The notes: generated by a model not told the origin, from the sequence alone. A stretch of 64,000 bases of DNA from Nocardioides sp. TRM66260-LWL (GCF_020075545.1 NZ_JAIQZK010000001.1:744001-808000); one strand, 5' to 3'; numbered from the stretch's first letter, positions 1-9,360 are shown. Program-made: numbers and translations.

Positions 1-390
1 GCCGCGGTGGCCAGCTTCGACGCCGACCTGCGACTCTCCCGCGGCATGGCCGGCAAGGGCGGAGACATCCAGTTCTGCAACCTCCACAAGCCCTCCGACC
101 TGCTCTCGGTCGGCGACGCTGACTCCCAGGCCGCGATGATCGCCAAGGACCTCCTCGAACTGGCCGACATCAAGATCCTCGGCGCCCAGAAGCCCCGCGT
201 CGCCCGCGAGCTCGACTCGATGCTCGGGCTCGGCCCGATCGCCCAGGACCTCGTCTCCGGGTGGGCGATGCAGGACAAGGGTCGCGCGCTGTGGTGCGTC
301 GGCGACGCCACCTACAAGGTCCAGACGGTGCTCCACCCGCTGGAGAAGAAGCTCTACTACACCAACGAGGCCATCGAGGCCGCTCTTTAG
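1..390 (+). CDS. VirB4-like conjugal transfer ATPase, C-terminal end (partial)
   Basis: The frame is open from base 1, so only the last about 129 residues are visible. They look like the C-terminal end of a VirB4/TraC-type ATPase: charged helices followed by a segment on trapped or stored proteins and a short tail ending in IEAAL. No Walker motif is in view, so the assignment rests on general resemblance and on the conjugation genes that resume at 13921. The GTG at 7 is internal and not a start. In related actinomycete operons this gene directly precedes the large secreted peptidase, but here about 13.5 kb intervenes. The stop at 388-390 lies just before the first repeat of the inserted block, so the last residues may have been altered by the insertion. 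Confidence 0.6.
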   Translation, partial: AAVASFDADLRLSRGMAGKGGDIQFCNLHKPSDLLSVGDADSQAAMIAKDLLELADIKILGAQKPRVARELDSMLGLGPIAQDLVSGWAMQDKGRALWCVGDATYKVQTVLHPLEKKLYYTNEAIEAAL

Positions 391-420
391 AAGTTCGCGC
401 GAATTTTGACGGTTCTGCGA

Positions 421-471
421 CGAACCTGAGCATACGCAACGTCCTCGAGTGTGTGCGGACACTCAGGTTCG
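421..471. repeat. Inverted CGAACCTGAG repeat at left end of insertion
   Basis: CGAACCTGAG (421-430) is followed by its exact reverse complement CTCAGGTTCG (462-471). The same 10-mer recurs directly at 13869-13878, close to the far end of the block. TGACGGTTC is likewise present at 407-415 and 13785-13793. Such matching terminal sequences suggest recombinase sites; the exact cut points cannot be fixed by eye. Confidence 0.45.
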
Positions 472-722
472 GAGAAGCCGGGGACGTGGCATTTCGTGTG
501 CCAGATCTGGAGCCGCCACCGAGAAGGAGTAGCGGCGATCGGGCCGGCCCCGCGGGTTCACCGTTGGCGGTTCCCTTTGCGGTGATGGGGCCCTCACACC
601 TCCGAGGGCAGGCGTCCCCGCGAGTACGTCGTAGAGCGGAACCCAGATGCCGCGCCGCGACCGCGAGCATGTTGGGCGCGCTTGCACTGCACAGTGACCG
701 GCCAAGTGTGCGGCGGAGGCCG

Positions 723-755
723 CGACGCGGGCCCGGTCAGCCGGGGCCCGCGTCG
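723..755. terminator. Strong hairpin, probable terminator
   Basis: A perfect 12-base stem (CGACGCGGGCCC at 723-734 pairs with 744-755) closes a 9-base loop. There is no clear T run. It lies about 150 bases past the stop of the leftward copper-storage gene and may stop transcripts from either side. Confidence 0.5.
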
Positions 756-908
756 TCGATCATGATTCCGGTTCTCGGTGAGACAGTGCTGTATGTCGTA
801 GTTTGGACTGCCTGACCCACGCTGACCTACGGGTCGACCCCTTGTGCCGGCTTGGAACGAACGCACCCGGCCGTGGAGCTATGGCCACGAGGGTCACCGG
901 ACCGACCT

Positions 909-1313
909 CTACGCCAGATTGGCGAGGAGGTCGCGGCAGGCTTGTTCGCAGCGTCGGCAGGCTTCGGCGCAGATACGGCAGTGCTCGTGCATGTCGGCAT
1001 GGCTTTCGCACTCGTCGCCGCATGCCTTGCAGGCGGTCGCGCAGGCTTCCAGGAACGCTCGGGTCACATTCGCGTCGTACCCGGTGTGGCGTGACAACGC
1101 GTTCCCGGTGGCGACGCAGATGTCGGCGCAGTCGAGATCAGTACGAATGCACTTGGTCAATTCGGCGACCATGTCCTCCGACAGACACGCGTCGGCACAC
1201 GCGGTACAAATCTGTGCGCACTCGAAACAGGCCGCGATGCACTCGGCCAGCTTTTCCTTGTCGATGTTGCCCAAGTCCTTCGGGTAAGCCTCCAGCATCT
1301 TGGTGTGAGCCAC
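909..1313 (-). CDS. csp: Four-helix copper-binding protein (Csp/DUF326 type)
   Basis: The 134-residue protein has 18 cysteines, mostly as CxxxC pairs placed along helices, as in the Csp copper-storage family, where tetramers of four-helix bundles bind many Cu(I) ions on cysteine thiols. There is no signal peptide, so it should work in the cytosol (Csp3-like). It begins MAHTKMLEAY and keeps family-typical patterns such as AECIAACFECAQIC. It is transcribed away from the ArsR-type gene at 1445 and the rest of the copper genes. The role, buffering excess Cu(I), is inferred from the family and from CopA and the DUF305 proteins nearby. Confidence 0.85.
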   Translation of the reverse strand: MAHTKMLEAYPKDLGNIDKEKLAECIAACFECAQICTACADACLSEDMVAELTKCIRTDLDCADICVATGNALSRHTGYDANVTRAFLEACATACKACGDECESHADMHEHCRICAEACRRCEQACRDLLANLA

Positions 1314-1444
1314 GGTTCCTCCTCTGGTTACGGCGGCGGGGTCATCCCGGCATGGTGCTCTTGATCCGCCGCTCTCCTGACGTCTGTACCCAACCGGACG
1401 AGCATCATCCGCATAGCCGCACGGATATCGGGTACTTCCGCGGG

Positions 1445-1882
1445 GTGACTGACGACCATCCGGTCCGCGCTCGCGTAGACGCGCCCGACCAGAACACCGG
1501 TGGCGGCGACCGGCACCAGCACCCGGTCGATCCGAGACGGGTTGCCTTGGCCCGCGAGCGCCTGCCGTCGGCAGAGGAGGGAGACCGGCTCACCAGCGTG
1601 CTCTCGCTGATGGCCGATCCCACCCGGGCACGACTGTTGTACGCGCTTGACGTGGTCGAGGAGCTTTGTGTGGGCGACCTCGCCATTGCGTTGTCGGTGA
1701 GCGAAGACGCAGTCTCCTACGGACTTCGGGTGCTGCGTACCGCCGGGCTGGTGAGACGACGCAAGGAGGGCCGGATCGTGTACTACCGGCTCGCAGAGGG
1801 CTTTCCCGAGCCACTTCGTCAGCACTGTCTACGTCAGCTCATCGAGATGTCTCGCGCTCCGATCGAGGACGACGACGTCTGA
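1445..1882 (+). CDS. ArsR/SmtB-family metal-responsive repressor
   Basis: From about residue 45 the protein is a winged-helix ArsR repressor: LMADPTRARLLYAL, then ELCVGDLA, a recognition helix SVSEDAVSYGLRVL and the wing RKEGRIVYYRL. The ELCVGDLA segment keeps one of the two cysteines of the classical ELCVCD metal site. Such proteins leave their operator when Cd, Zn, Ni, Cu or similar ions bind; the ion here is not readable. The start is uncertain. I chose the GTG at 1445 (145 residues); the frame stays open to 803, but that part looks like shadow sequence, and a later start is possible. It lies 58 bases before the DUF305 gene and probably controls it or the divergent csp gene. Confidence 0.75.
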   Translation: MTDDHPVRARVDAPDQNTGGGDRHQHPVDPRRVALARERLPSAEEGDRLTSVLSLMADPTRARLLYALDVVEELCVGDLAIALSVSEDAVSYGLRVLRTAGLVRRRKEGRIVYYRLAEGFPEPLRQHCLRQLIEMSRAPIEDDDV

Positions 1883-1940
1883 CGCCGAGCTGAGCGACAT
1901 CAACTACCGCAACTGACCCCCATCGGAAAGGGCAATCCCC

Positions 1941-2615
1941 ATGTCATCGCCTCATACGCAGAAGCCGTCCGGTGCCAGCGAGCCCAGTGACCGGGAGAAG
2001 CCCGAGCAGCAGAAGGGGGACAAGGCCCATGAGCGGCGGATGTACGTACGTTTCGGGCTGATGATCGCCACCTCCACGGTGGTGATGTTCGTCTTGATGT
2101 ACTCCAACGTCTTCGCCTTTGACCACGTGCGGTGGAGCGAGGAGCGGTTCTACATGGCGCTGTTGATGGGCGGCGCCATGGCGCTGGTGATGTTCGCGTT
2201 CATGCGCAGCATGATGTACAAGAACCGCGCCTACAACCTCGTGCTCGTGGCGGTGGCGCTGCTGCTCGGTGCAGGTGGGCTGTACCTCTCGCGTTCCCAG
2301 GCGTTGGTCGACGACCAGGCGTACATGAAGGGCATGATCCCGCACCACTCGATCGCCATCTTGACCAGCGAGCGGGCCGACATCGATGACGCTCGCGTTC
2401 GAGAACTCGCCGACGAGATCATCAAGGCCCAGCGCAAAGAGATTAAGGAGATGGACTGGCTGATCGAGGATATCGAGAAGAACGGCCCGGCCACCACCCA
2501 GGAGGAAGCCGATCAGCGTCCCGTCCCGAGCTTCGAGGGAACTGCCGCCAGCAGCCTCGATGATGTCAGTGATGCCCTCGCCATGTTGGCCCTGTTCGGC
2601 GTCGAACTGCTTTGA
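1941..2615 (+). CDS. Membrane-anchored DUF305 protein
   Basis: The 224-residue protein has a charged cytosolic N-terminus, three membrane helices (about residues 38-56, 71-90 and 96-117) and then a DUF305 domain with the signature YMKGMIPHHSIAI and a helical tail. DUF305 proteins are ferritin-like helical proteins rich in Met, His and acidic residues, repeatedly linked to copper resistance. The start follows GGAAAGGG. The stop is directly followed by the CsoR-type operator of copA, so this gene is probably expressed from its own or the arsR promoter. Confidence 0.8.
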   Translation: MSSPHTQKPSGASEPSDREKPEQQKGDKAHERRMYVRFGLMIATSTVVMFVLMYSNVFAFDHVRWSEERFYMALLMGGAMALVMFAFMRSMMYKNRAYNLVLVAVALLLGAGGLYLSRSQALVDDQAYMKGMIPHHSIAILTSERADIDDARVRELADEIIKAQRKEIKEMDWLIEDIEKNGPATTQEEADQRPVPSFEGTAASSLDDVSDALAMLALFGVELL

Positions 2616-2638
2616 CCATATACCCTAGGGGGGTATGG
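2616..2638 (+). promoter_or_regulatory. CsoR-type copper operator in front of copA
   Basis: The 23-base imperfect palindrome has outer arms CCATA (2616-2620) and TATGG (2634-2638) around a CCC-TA-GGG core. It matches the TACCC/GGGTA pattern bound by the Cu(I)-sensing repressor CsoR. It ends 7 bases before the copA ATG, so bound repressor would cover the promoter or leader. No csoR gene is in the window. Confidence 0.7.
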
Positions 2639-2645
2639 TGAAGTC

Positions 2646-5063
2646 ATGAATACGCACACCCATCGTCCCGACGCCGCCACGATGGACCAGGCCACCGACC
2701 CGGTGTGCGGCATGAAGGTCGATCCGTCCGTCGCCGAGCACGCGGTCGACCACCGCGGTGAGCAGTTCTACTTCTGCTCAGCCGGCTGCAAGGGCAAGTT
2801 CCTCGCCGACCCCGGCCAGTACACCGGCCATGGCTTCCCGGACCGTGCCGCAGGTGGCCGCGCCGAGCATGCAACTGAGCCAGAACATGGGCAGACGACC
2901 CCGAGTGAGGGCGAGTCGGTCGAGTACACCTGCCCGATGCACCCCGAGATCCGCCAAGACGGCCCCGGCACCTGCCCCATCTGCGGGATGGCCCTCGAGC
3001 CCGTCATCGTCACCGCGGACACCGGCCCGTCCGAGGAACTGCGCGACATGACCCGCCGCTTCTGGGTCGGCGTCGTCCTGTCCATCCCGGTCGTGATCCT
3101 CGGCATGGGCCGCGACCTCGTCCCGTGGCTGCACGACAACATCTCCGCCACCGCGTCGGCGTGGACCCAGCTCGTGCTCGCGACCCCGGTGGTGCTGTGG
3201 GCCGGGTGGCCGTTCTTCGTCCGCGGCTGGGCATCAGTGAGGACCCGGAACCTCAACATGTTCACGCTCATCGCGATGGGCACGGGCGTCGCATGGCTGT
3301 TCTCCGTCGTCGCGACCGTCGCGCCGGGCGTCTTCCCTGCCGCGTTCCGTGAGGTCGGGGCCGTCGAGGTGTACTTCGAGGCGGCCGCCGTCATCACCAC
3401 CCTCGTCCTTCTCGGGCAGGTCCTCGAGCTTCGCGCGCGCGAAGCGACCTCCGGCGCCATCAAGGCCCTCTTGGATCTCTCGCCCAAGACCGCGCGCCGT
3501 GTTCGCGAAGACGGCACCGAGGAGGAGGTCACCCTCGACCAGGTTGGAATCGGGGACATGCTGCGCGTCCGTCCCGGCGAGAAGGTCCCGGTCGACGGGC
3601 TCGTCGAGGACGGCAAGTCTGCTGTCGACGAGTCCCTCGTCACTGGCGAGTCCATGCCCGTCACCAAGAACGTCGGCGACAACGCCATCGGTGGCACCCT
3701 CAACCAGACCGGCGCCCTGCTGGTGCGCGCCAACGCGGTCGGCCGCGACACCATGCTGGCCCGCATCGTGAACATGGTGGCCGAAGCCCAGCGCTCCCGC
3801 GCACCCATTCAGCGCACCGTCGACCGAGTCTCAGCAGTGTTCGTACCCGCCGTCATCGGCGTCGCCGTGCTCGCATTCATCATCTGGGCCGTCGTGGGCC
3901 CCGACCCAAAGCTGGCTCACGCGCTCGTTGTCGCGGTCAGCGTGCTCATCATCGCCTGCCCGTGTGCCCTGGGCCTGGCCACACCCATGTCCATCATGGT
4001 CGGCGTCGGACGCGGCGCCCAGATGGGTGTCCTCATCAAGAACGCCGAAGCGCTCGAACTGATGGAGAAGGTCGACACCGTCGTTGTCGACAAGACCGGC
4101 ACCCTGACCGAGGGCAAGCCCGCCGTCGTCGCCGTCGAGCTCGCCGGCGGATACACCAGCCACACGGCCGATGAGTTGCTGTGGCTCGCGGCCGCGGTGG
4201 AGAACGCCTCGGAACACCCGTTGGCTCGCGCCATCGTCGACAAGGCCCAATCCGCCCTGGCAGCCGGGACCGTGTCCAGCGGAGGCAGGCTGTCCGAGGT
4301 GGCCGACTTCGACGCACCCGCCGGCAAGGGTGTCCTCGGCATCGTCGAGGGCCGCGAGGTGCTGATCGGGACAGCCGGGTTCCTCACGAGCCAGGACATC
4401 GACCCCGCGCCCCTGGCCGACAAGGCCACCCAGCTGCGCCGCACCGGCGCGACTGCCGTCCTCGTAGCCATCGACGGCACCCCAGCCGGCGTCATCGGCA
4501 TCGCCGACCAGGTCAAGGACACCACCCCGGCCGCGCTCACGGCGCTGCGCAAGGAGGGCATCGAGGTCATCATGCTCACCGGCGACAACCAGGTCACCGC
4601 CGCCGCGGTCGCCGCCGACCTAGGCATCGACCGGATCGAAGCCGAGGTCCTGCCCGACCACAAGGCCGACGTCGTCGAGGGACTCCGTGCCGAGGGCCGC
4701 GTCGTCGCGTTCGCCGGAGACGGCGTCAACGACGCCCCTGCGCTCGCCGCAGCCGACGTCGGACTGGCGATGGGCACCGGCACCGACGTCGCCATCGAAT
4801 CTGCCGGAGTCACCCTGCTCCGCGGCGACCTCAACGGCATAGCCCACGCTCGACAGCTCTCACATGCCGTCATGTCCAACGTCCGACGCGGTCTGGTCCT
4901 GGCGTTCGGGTACAACACCGCCGGCATCCCCATCGCCGCCGGAGTGCTGTACCCAGTGTTCGGGTGGCTGCTGTCCCCGGTCATCGCCGCGGCCGCGATG
5001 GCTCTCTCGTCGGTCAGCGTCATCATCAACGCCCTGAGGTTGCGAACCCAGCGGCTGCCCTGA
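2646..5063 (+). CDS. copA: Cu(I)-exporting P1B-type ATPase CopA
   Basis: An 805-residue heavy-metal P-type ATPase that pumps Cu(I) out of the cytosol using ATP. In order: an N-terminal YHS-like metal domain (DPVCGMKVD, then FYFCSAGC), a second heavy-metal-binding segment (YTCPMHPEI ... [10 protein letters not shown], about residues 95-120), transmembrane helices, the TGES actuator loop, CPCALG in the ion channel (about 438), the phosphorylation site DKTGTLT (about 482), the SEHP motif and the hinge GDGVNDAP (about 692). The late YN and MALSS residues of helices 7 and 8 are those of the Cu(I) group. It lacks the usual GMxCxxC HMA domain. The ATG follows the CsoR-type operator. Confidence 0.93.
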   Translation: MNTHTHRPDAATMDQATDPVCGMKVDPSVAEHAVDHRGEQFYFCSAGCKGKFLADPGQYTGHGFPDRAAGGRAEHATEPEHGQTTPSEGESVEYTCPMHPEIRQDGPGTCPICGMALEPVIVTADTGPSEELRDMTRRFWVGVVLSIPVVILGMGRDLVPWLHDNISATASAWTQLVLATPVVLWAGWPFFVRGWASVRTRNLNMFTLIAMGTGVAWLFSVVATVAPGVFPAAFREVGAVEVYFEAAAVITTLVLLGQVLELRAREATSGAIKALLDLSPKTARRVREDGTEEEVTLDQVGIGDMLRVRPGEKVPVDGLVEDGKSAVDESLVTGESMPVTKNVGDNAIGGTLNQTGALLVRANAVGRDTMLARIVNMVAEAQRSRAPIQRTVDRVSAVFVPAVIGVAVLAFIIWAVVGPDPKLAHALVVAVSVLIIACPCALGLATPMSIMVGVGRGAQMGVLIKNAEALELMEKVDTVVVDKTGTLTEGKPAVVAVELAGGYTSHTADELLWLAAAVENASEHPLARAIVDKAQSALAAGTVSSGGRLSEVADFDAPAGKGVLGIVEGREVLIGTAGFLTSQDIDPAPLADKATQLRRTGATAVLVAIDGTPAGVIGIADQVKDTTPAALTALRKEGIEVIMLTGDNQVTAAAVAADLGIDRIEAEVLPDHKADVVEGLRAEGRVVAFAGDGVNDAPALAAADVGLAMGTGTDVAIESAGVTLLRGDLNGIAHARQLSHAVMSNVRRGLVLAFGYNTAGIPIAAGVLYPVFGWLLSPVIAAAAMALSSVSVIINALRLRTQRLP

Positions 5064-5091
5064 TTCCAGTGTTTCCGTACCATCGAAGCCG

Positions 5092-5646
5092 ATGAGCCCC
5101 GTGCCCGCGACCAGCCGCCGCACCCGCAACTCCCTGTGGGCGCGGACGGCTGCGCGGCTGACCGGCCGCAGCGCAGTGGCCGCCCTCGTAGCGGCCCTGG
5201 TCGTCGGCATCCTCGGCATGCACGCCCTGGCCAGCCACGGCGCTTCGCCAGCCGCCACGGTCCCAACGCCCTCAGGCACGATGAGCATGACGAGTACGGC
5301 GGCCATGACTTCTTCCCATGAGGAGGCGATGGCCTCGGGGGACTCGCACGACGGACACGCGCACTCCGCCGCGACTCAGTCCTCGATGGCAGCCCCCGAG
5401 GCCAGCGTTGAGGTCAGTGCTGACGCTGGTTCCGGCTCGGGTCACGGCATGGCGAGCATGGTGATGCTGTGCGTCGTCATGCTCGCCGCTGCAGCGCTCA
5501 CGCTGCTGGCGCTCCTCGCCACCGGCTTCCTCCGGCCGCTGCAGCCGGAGGCGTTCATGCCCGCAGCCGTCCGCGAACGGGCGCTGCGGTGGGTGCGTTG
5601 CACCGGGCCACCCCATGAGTGGCAGTTCTCCGTCATCAGGTGCTGA
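5092..5646 (+). CDS. Membrane protein with Met/His/Ser-rich loop (DUF6153-like)
   Basis: The 184-residue protein has a basic N-terminus, a membrane helix (about 27-45), an extracytoplasmic loop rich in Met, His, Ser and Ala, and a second membrane helix (about 121-145) before a short cytosolic tail with two late cysteines. The plan resembles the DUF6153 family found beside copper genes in actinomycetes. The Met/His-rich loop could bind copper outside the membrane; this is inference. The start, 29 bases after copA, suggests co-transcription. Confidence 0.55.
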   Translation: MSPVPATSRRTRNSLWARTAARLTGRSAVAALVAALVVGILGMHALASHGASPAATVPTPSGTMSMTSTAAMTSSHEEAMASGDSHDGHAHSAATQSSMAAPEASVEVSADAGSGSGHGMASMVMLCVVMLAAAALTLLALLATGFLRPLQPEAFMPAAVRERALRWVRCTGPPHEWQFSVIRC

Positions 5647-5773
5647 CAGGCCCTGCGACCGCCCGCCACCGCTGACCTCGACCGTCAGAGTTCGACACCA
5701 GCGTCCCGGCCGGGTGCCGCTTCCGCCTGCCCGCAACACCCCACCTGACTACCTGACTTCCAGGAGAACTCGC

Positions 5774-6415
5774 ATGCAAATCAAGACCAAGACCCGTACG
5801 CGCGCCCTCGGCGCCGTCGCGCTCACCCTTGTCCTCGGCGCCGGCGTTACCGCCTGCGGCGACGACACCTCCGACGCGGGCGGCCAGTCCGAGGTCAGCG
5901 CCACCGAGCACAACGACGCCGACGTCGCGTTCGCGAGCGACATGATCGCCCACCACGCCCAGGCGCTGTCGATGGTTGACCTGACCATTAAGCGCGACCT
6001 CGACCCCGAGGTCCAGGCCCTCGCCGAGGACATCCGCGACGCCCAGGGCCCGGAGATCGAGACCATGGCCGACTGGCTCACCCAGTGGGGCGAAGACGTC
6101 CCCGAGACCATGCGCGACCACGTCAACTCCGGCCACGACATGGGCGACATGTCCGACAACATGGACGACATGGGCGACGACGACATGCCCGGAATGATGA
6201 CCTCCGAGGACATGGACGCCCTCGAGAACGCCTCCGACGCCGAGTTCCAGGACATGTGGCTCGAGATGATGATCGAGCACCACGAAGGCGCCATTGAGAT
6301 GGCCGAGACTGAGCAAGGAGACGGCCAGTTCAAGGACGCCGTCGACCTCGCTGGCCAGATCATCGACGCCCAGCAGCAGGAGATCGACATCATGCGGGGC
6401 CTCCTCGACTCCTGA
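5774..6415 (+). CDS. DUF305 lipoprotein
   Basis: The 213-residue protein begins with a lipoprotein signal (VLGAGVTACGDD, lipobox cysteine about residue 27). It carries two DUF305 halves marked MIAHHAQAL and MMIEHHEGAI, separated by an Asp/Met-rich linker with many DM pairs. It is expected to sit on the outer membrane face and bind or buffer copper. The ATG at 5774 was chosen because AGGAG lies 8 bases upstream and the signal peptide begins there; the longer open frame is not coding. It follows the copA cluster and is a second, secreted partner to the DUF305 membrane protein at 1941. Confidence 0.85.
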   Translation: MQIKTKTRTRALGAVALTLVLGAGVTACGDDTSDAGGQSEVSATEHNDADVAFASDMIAHHAQALSMVDLTIKRDLDPEVQALAEDIRDAQGPEIETMADWLTQWGEDVPETMRDHVNSGHDMGDMSDNMDDMGDDDMPGMMTSEDMDALENASDAEFQDMWLEMMIEHHEGAIEMAETEQGDGQFKDAVDLAGQIIDAQQQEIDIMRGLLDS

Positions 6416-6535
6416 ACCCGCAGCGCAGGTGGACGCCACCGTGGCGGTGGCGTCCGCCCTGTTCGTGTGCCCCACGTTCCGCACGCCTCCGGCGACCCAA
6501 CCGAGGCACGCCACCACAGCAAAGGGAACACCTCC

Positions 6536-7126
6536 ATGAAGACACCCACCCCCGCTCAGCTGGCGGCCGCCGCCGTCACAGCAATCCTCACCCTCATCGC
6601 CGCCGGATGCGGCACGGACCCGGCGGTCACCGATGCCACTAGCGAGACCAGATCGAGCTCGTCGAGTTCATCGAGCTCCGCCGGCGTTGAGCCCGACGAC
6701 ATCTCGCTCCCGCCATGGCCAGCACCCGGCGACGTTCCGGCCCGGGTCGCCGCCGCCGGGCTCGACCTCAGCCCGATGGGCACGGCCGAGCACTACCACC
6801 CCACGCTGGCTATCACCATCGACGATCAGCCGGTCCCCGTCCCGCCCAACATCGGCGTCGACCCCGATACTGGCGCCATGTCCGCGGTCCACACCCACGA
6901 AGGTGACGGCACCATTCACATCGAAGCCCACACCGTCGGGGAGAAGTTCACCCTCGGCCAGCTGTTCACCCAGTGGGGCGTCGCCCTGACGCCGACCCAG
7001 ATCGGTGGCGTCAAGGCGAACGCCGGTGAGGAGGTGAGGGTGACCAGCAACGGCGCCCCCGTGACCGGCGACCCCGGCGACCTCGAGCTCGAACCCGAGC
7101 AGGAGATCGAGCTGACCCTTCCATGA
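6536..7126 (+). CDS. Lipoprotein of unknown function in copper cluster
   Basis: The 196-residue protein has a lipoprotein signal ending LIAAGC, then a Ser/Thr-rich linker. The folded part has family-like patterns PNIGVDP, SAVHTHEGDGTIHIE and FTLGQLFTQWG. I know similar lipoproteins of unknown role from actinomycete membranes but no function. The HTHEGDGTIHIE segment places two histidines that might bind metal. The ATG at 6536 follows AAAGGGAAC and begins the signal peptide. Last gene of the copper group; it converges on the flavoprotein gene. Confidence 0.65.
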   Translation: MKTPTPAQLAAAAVTAILTLIAAGCGTDPAVTDATSETRSSSSSSSSSAGVEPDDISLPPWPAPGDVPARVAAAGLDLSPMGTAEHYHPTLAITIDDQPVPVPPNIGVDPDTGAMSAVHTHEGDGTIHIEAHTVGEKFTLGQLFTQWGVALTPTQIGGVKANAGEEVRVTSNGAPVTGDPGDLELEPEQEIELTLP

Positions 7127-7448
7127 CCCACGCCCACGCCGAAGTGGTCCGCGACCTCGCTGGAGGGACCGTTGAGGGTGGTTGTCCCCAGTGGCACCGC
7201 ACGTACGCGCTCCGGCCTGGACGTTCCGAGAGCAGAACCGCCAGTGGCGAATCTGGTCCGCTCGGATCTTCTGTGGCGAGGTCGTCCCGGCAGGGGATCC
7301 TGCTGGGCACGCTCCGCGAGTCGATTCGCTTACGGCCACGGTGCACCACATCTGCTTGCCGTCACGCGGACGTGACCAAAGCCAGACCGTCGCTCGGAGC
7401 GTGCCACCACAAGGCCCTGCTTCGGTGCCCTGGGCCGGAGCGACGCAC
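7127..7448. other. Gap between convergent copper and mercury genes
   Basis: The 322 bases between two convergent genes hold no gene I can support. A rightward frame at 7182-7541 is open (its product includes TFREQNRQWRIW), but it runs into the 3' end of the flavoprotein gene and has no clear ribosome site. It may be a decayed gene fragment. No good terminator was seen. Confidence 0.35.
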
Positions 7449-8801
7449 TCAGACCATGGATCCGAGATCGGACCCCACGGTCGGGTACGCAGCGGTGGTC
7501 GACTTGAGTTGACGGGTGGTGAGCCCGAGCGTGATGGCTAGGCCGAAGGTGTTGATGAGTTCCCCGTACTCGGGTCCCAGCAGATGGGCGCCCACGACGC
7601 GGTCCGTGGACCGGTCGATGAGGACCTTCGCGGCCGCGGTGGTCTCGCCGAGGCGGTAGTTGGAGTACCAGCCGCTGGTGTCGCTATGACGGACGGTCAG
7701 GTCGATGCCTTGCTCGCGAGCCTCCGTTTCGAGCATGCCGACGCGGGCGAGCTCGGGGATGGTGAACACCGCCGTCGGGATGCCGCTGTAGTTGGGAGCG
7801 GCCGTGGTGCCCTTGATCATGTTGGAGGAGGCGACCTTGGCCTCGATGACCGCCACCGGTGTCAGCGGCATCCCCGCGGTGTCCGCGGAGTCCCCGGCAG
7901 CCCACACGGCTGCGTTCGTGGTGCTCTGGAGATGATCCGAGACGCTCACGCCACGCTCGCCCCATTCCACCCCGGCGGCGTCGAGGGCAAGACCGGCGAG
8001 GTCCGCGACACGACCCGCGCCGTGGACGACGAGGTCGGTCTCGATGCTTTCGCAGACTCCGGCCCGGTCCAGGGTGACGATGTAGCCGCGGCTGTTCGGC
8101 TCGACAGCCACGATGCTGGTGGAGCGTCGCAGCTCGACGCCGATCTCGGCGCCACGGGCGACCAGCAGCTCGACGAGGTCGGGGTCGAATCCCTTCAAGG
8201 GTCGTTCGCCGCGGTCCACGATGACCGGGGAGGCGCCGGCGCGGGCGGCGATGTGGGCGAACTCAAACGAGATGAAGCCGCCTCCCACGAACAGGATCCG
8301 TGACGGAAGGTCGTCGAGGTCGAGGAAGCCGGTGCTGTCGATCAGGTGCTCGTGACCCGGGAAGTCCAAGGGGCGGGGCCTGGCGCCGGTGGCGATCAGG
8401 AAGCGGTCGGCGTCGTAGCGGGTGCCGTCGACGTCGATCTGTCGCTCAGCGGTGAAGCGCGCCGGGCCGTGGAGCGTCTCGACGCCGTTGCCGTTCAGGC
8501 CGGCCTCCATGTTCTCCGGCACCGGGTCGGTGAAGCCGTGCTTGTGCTTCATCAGGTCGCCCCATTTGATCGACAGGCCGCCCGCGTCGATGCCCTTGCC
8601 CTCCATCAGGCGGGCGCTGTCGATGATCTCCGCGCCGCGGCGAAGGATCTTCTTCGGGTCGCACCCCCGCAACGCGCACGTGCCGCCGTAGGGCAGCGGG
8701 TCGACGATCGCGACGCGCCACCCCTGGCTGGCGCACTTGTTCGCAGACGCCACACCGGCCATCCCGGCGCCAAGGACGATCAGGTCGTAGCTCTGGCTCA
8801 T
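7449..8801 (-). CDS. FAD-dependent pyridine nucleotide-disulfide oxidoreductase
   Basis: The 450-residue flavoprotein has an N-terminal FAD site (GAGMAG, residues 11-16), a redox-active CALRGC (C42, C47), an NAD(P) fold near FVGGGFISFE and a C-terminal dimer domain. The usual HPT of glutathione reductases is replaced by YPT near the end, so the His-Glu acid pair is missing. It belongs to the glutathione/mercuric reductase superfamily but lacks the MerA N-terminal HMA domain and the C-terminal CC pair. Its place after a MerT-like gene and opposite merR suggests a mercury or thiol role. Start and previous stop overlap as ATGA. Confidence 0.75.
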   Translation of the reverse strand: MSQSYDLIVLGAGMAGVASANKCASQGWRVAIVDPLPYGGTCALRGCDPKKILRRGAEIIDSARLMEGKGIDAGGLSIKWGDLMKHKHGFTDPVPENMEAGLNGNGVETLHGPARFTAERQIDVDGTRYDADRFLIATGARPRPLDFPGHEHLIDSTGFLDLDDLPSRILFVGGGFISFEFAHIAARAGASPVIVDRGERPLKGFDPDLVELLVARGAEIGVELRRSTSIVAVEPNSRGYIVTLDRAGVCESIETDLVVHGAGRVADLAGLALDAAGVEWGERGVSVSDHLQSTTNAAVWAAGDSADTAGMPLTPVAVIEAKVASSNMIKGTTAAPNYSGIPTAVFTIPELARVGMLETEAREQGIDLTVRHSDTSGWYSNYRLGETTAAAKVLIDRSTDRVVGAHLLGPEYGELINTFGLAITLGLTTRQLKSTTAAYPTVGSDLGSMV

Positions 8802-9055
8802 CGGCGGCTCTCCTTAAACGGGTGATTGGTGGTCTCGTCGATGTCTGACACGGGACACCGCCCGCGCCGCACCCGCGTCACCCAACCGAGGACGACGAGC
8901 ACGAGGCCGACACCGATCAAGGCCCAGCTCTGGAGGGACACCCCGGCCACCGCACCGAGCACCCCCAGCGACAGCAGCACCGGCAGTCCGCAACAGATGC
9001 CGACTGCGCCGACGACCGCGGCCACGGGCCCGACAGTGCCCATCCGGTCACGCAT
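8798..9055 (-). CDS. Small MerT/MerF-like membrane protein
   Basis: The 85-residue protein has two membrane helices (about residues 6-27 and 34-53) with a vicinal cysteine pair in helix 1 (GICCGLPVLL), the feature used by MerT, MerF and MerC to pass Hg(II). A further cysteine lies in the tail (GRCPVSD). The ATG at 9055 was chosen because upstream sequence in this frame is antisense to the thioredoxin-like gene; the two overlap by 8 bases. It is followed by the reductase through an ATGA overlap. Hg(II) uptake is inferred from motif and context. Confidence 0.65.
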   Translation of the reverse strand: MRDRMGTVGPVAAVVGAVGICCGLPVLLSLGVLGAVAGVSLQSWALIGVGLVLVVLGWVTRVRRGRCPVSDIDETTNHPFKESRR

Positions 9056-9347
9056 CGGCGAGCGCCACACGGATCTGGTCGAGTGTCGGTGCGCCTTCAT
9101 GGCCACCGGGAACCGCGTATCTCCGACAAGCCAGCCCGACGTGCGCGCCGGACTCGGCGAACAGGTCGACGCCGTCGATTTGGATGCTGGGTGAGCCCAG
9201 AAACCCGACGCGCTCGGCGTCCTCCGGGGTCTCAACCAGTCGGCGGGTCACCGTCACGTCGCCGCGCTCGGCTGCGATCAGCGCCAGGCGCTCGTCCGCA
9301 ACCTTCCAGCTCGGGCAGTCCTCGAAATAGAGCAGCGTGATGTCCAC
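9048..9347 (-). CDS. Thioredoxin-like small protein of the mercury cluster
   Basis: The 99-residue protein has a thioredoxin-fold start, LLYFEDCPSWKVADERL, with one cysteine at the usual CxxC place (CPSW), a GSPSIQIDGVDLF strand-turn near residue 51 and a later cysteine (VGLACRRY). Proteins of this pattern lie beside merR and mercury transporter genes in actinomycetes. It probably handles Hg(II) or thiols in the cytosol; this is inferred. It is the first gene of a three-gene leftward operon expressed from the merR operator region. Confidence 0.65.
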   Translation of the reverse strand: MDITLLYFEDCPSWKVADERLALIAAERGDVTVTRRLVETPEDAERVGFLGSPSIQIDGVDLFAESGAHVGLACRRYAVPGGHEGAPTLDQIRVALADA

Positions 9348-9360
9348 GCCCCGACGCTAA

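Larger units (their letters stand above)
391..908. other. Left junction of inserted block, no gene seen
   Basis: This 518-base stretch between the VirB4-like stop and the copper-storage gene has no convincing gene; the frames open here are GC-rich shadows. It holds the inverted CGAACCTGAG pair (421-430 and 462-471), a TGACGGTTC copy (407-415) also present near 13785, and a strong hairpin at 723-755. It is probably the left end of the metal-resistance insertion. Confidence 0.5.

Noticed and set aside
803..1444. N-terminal extension of the ArsR-type frame
   Set aside because: It is Arg-rich and lies opposite csp; homologous regulators are about 100-145 residues.
7182..7541. Frame reading TFREQNRQWRIW in the copper-mercury gap
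   Set aside because: No ribosome site, runs into the flavoprotein 3' end and shows no known domain; kept only as a possible remnant.
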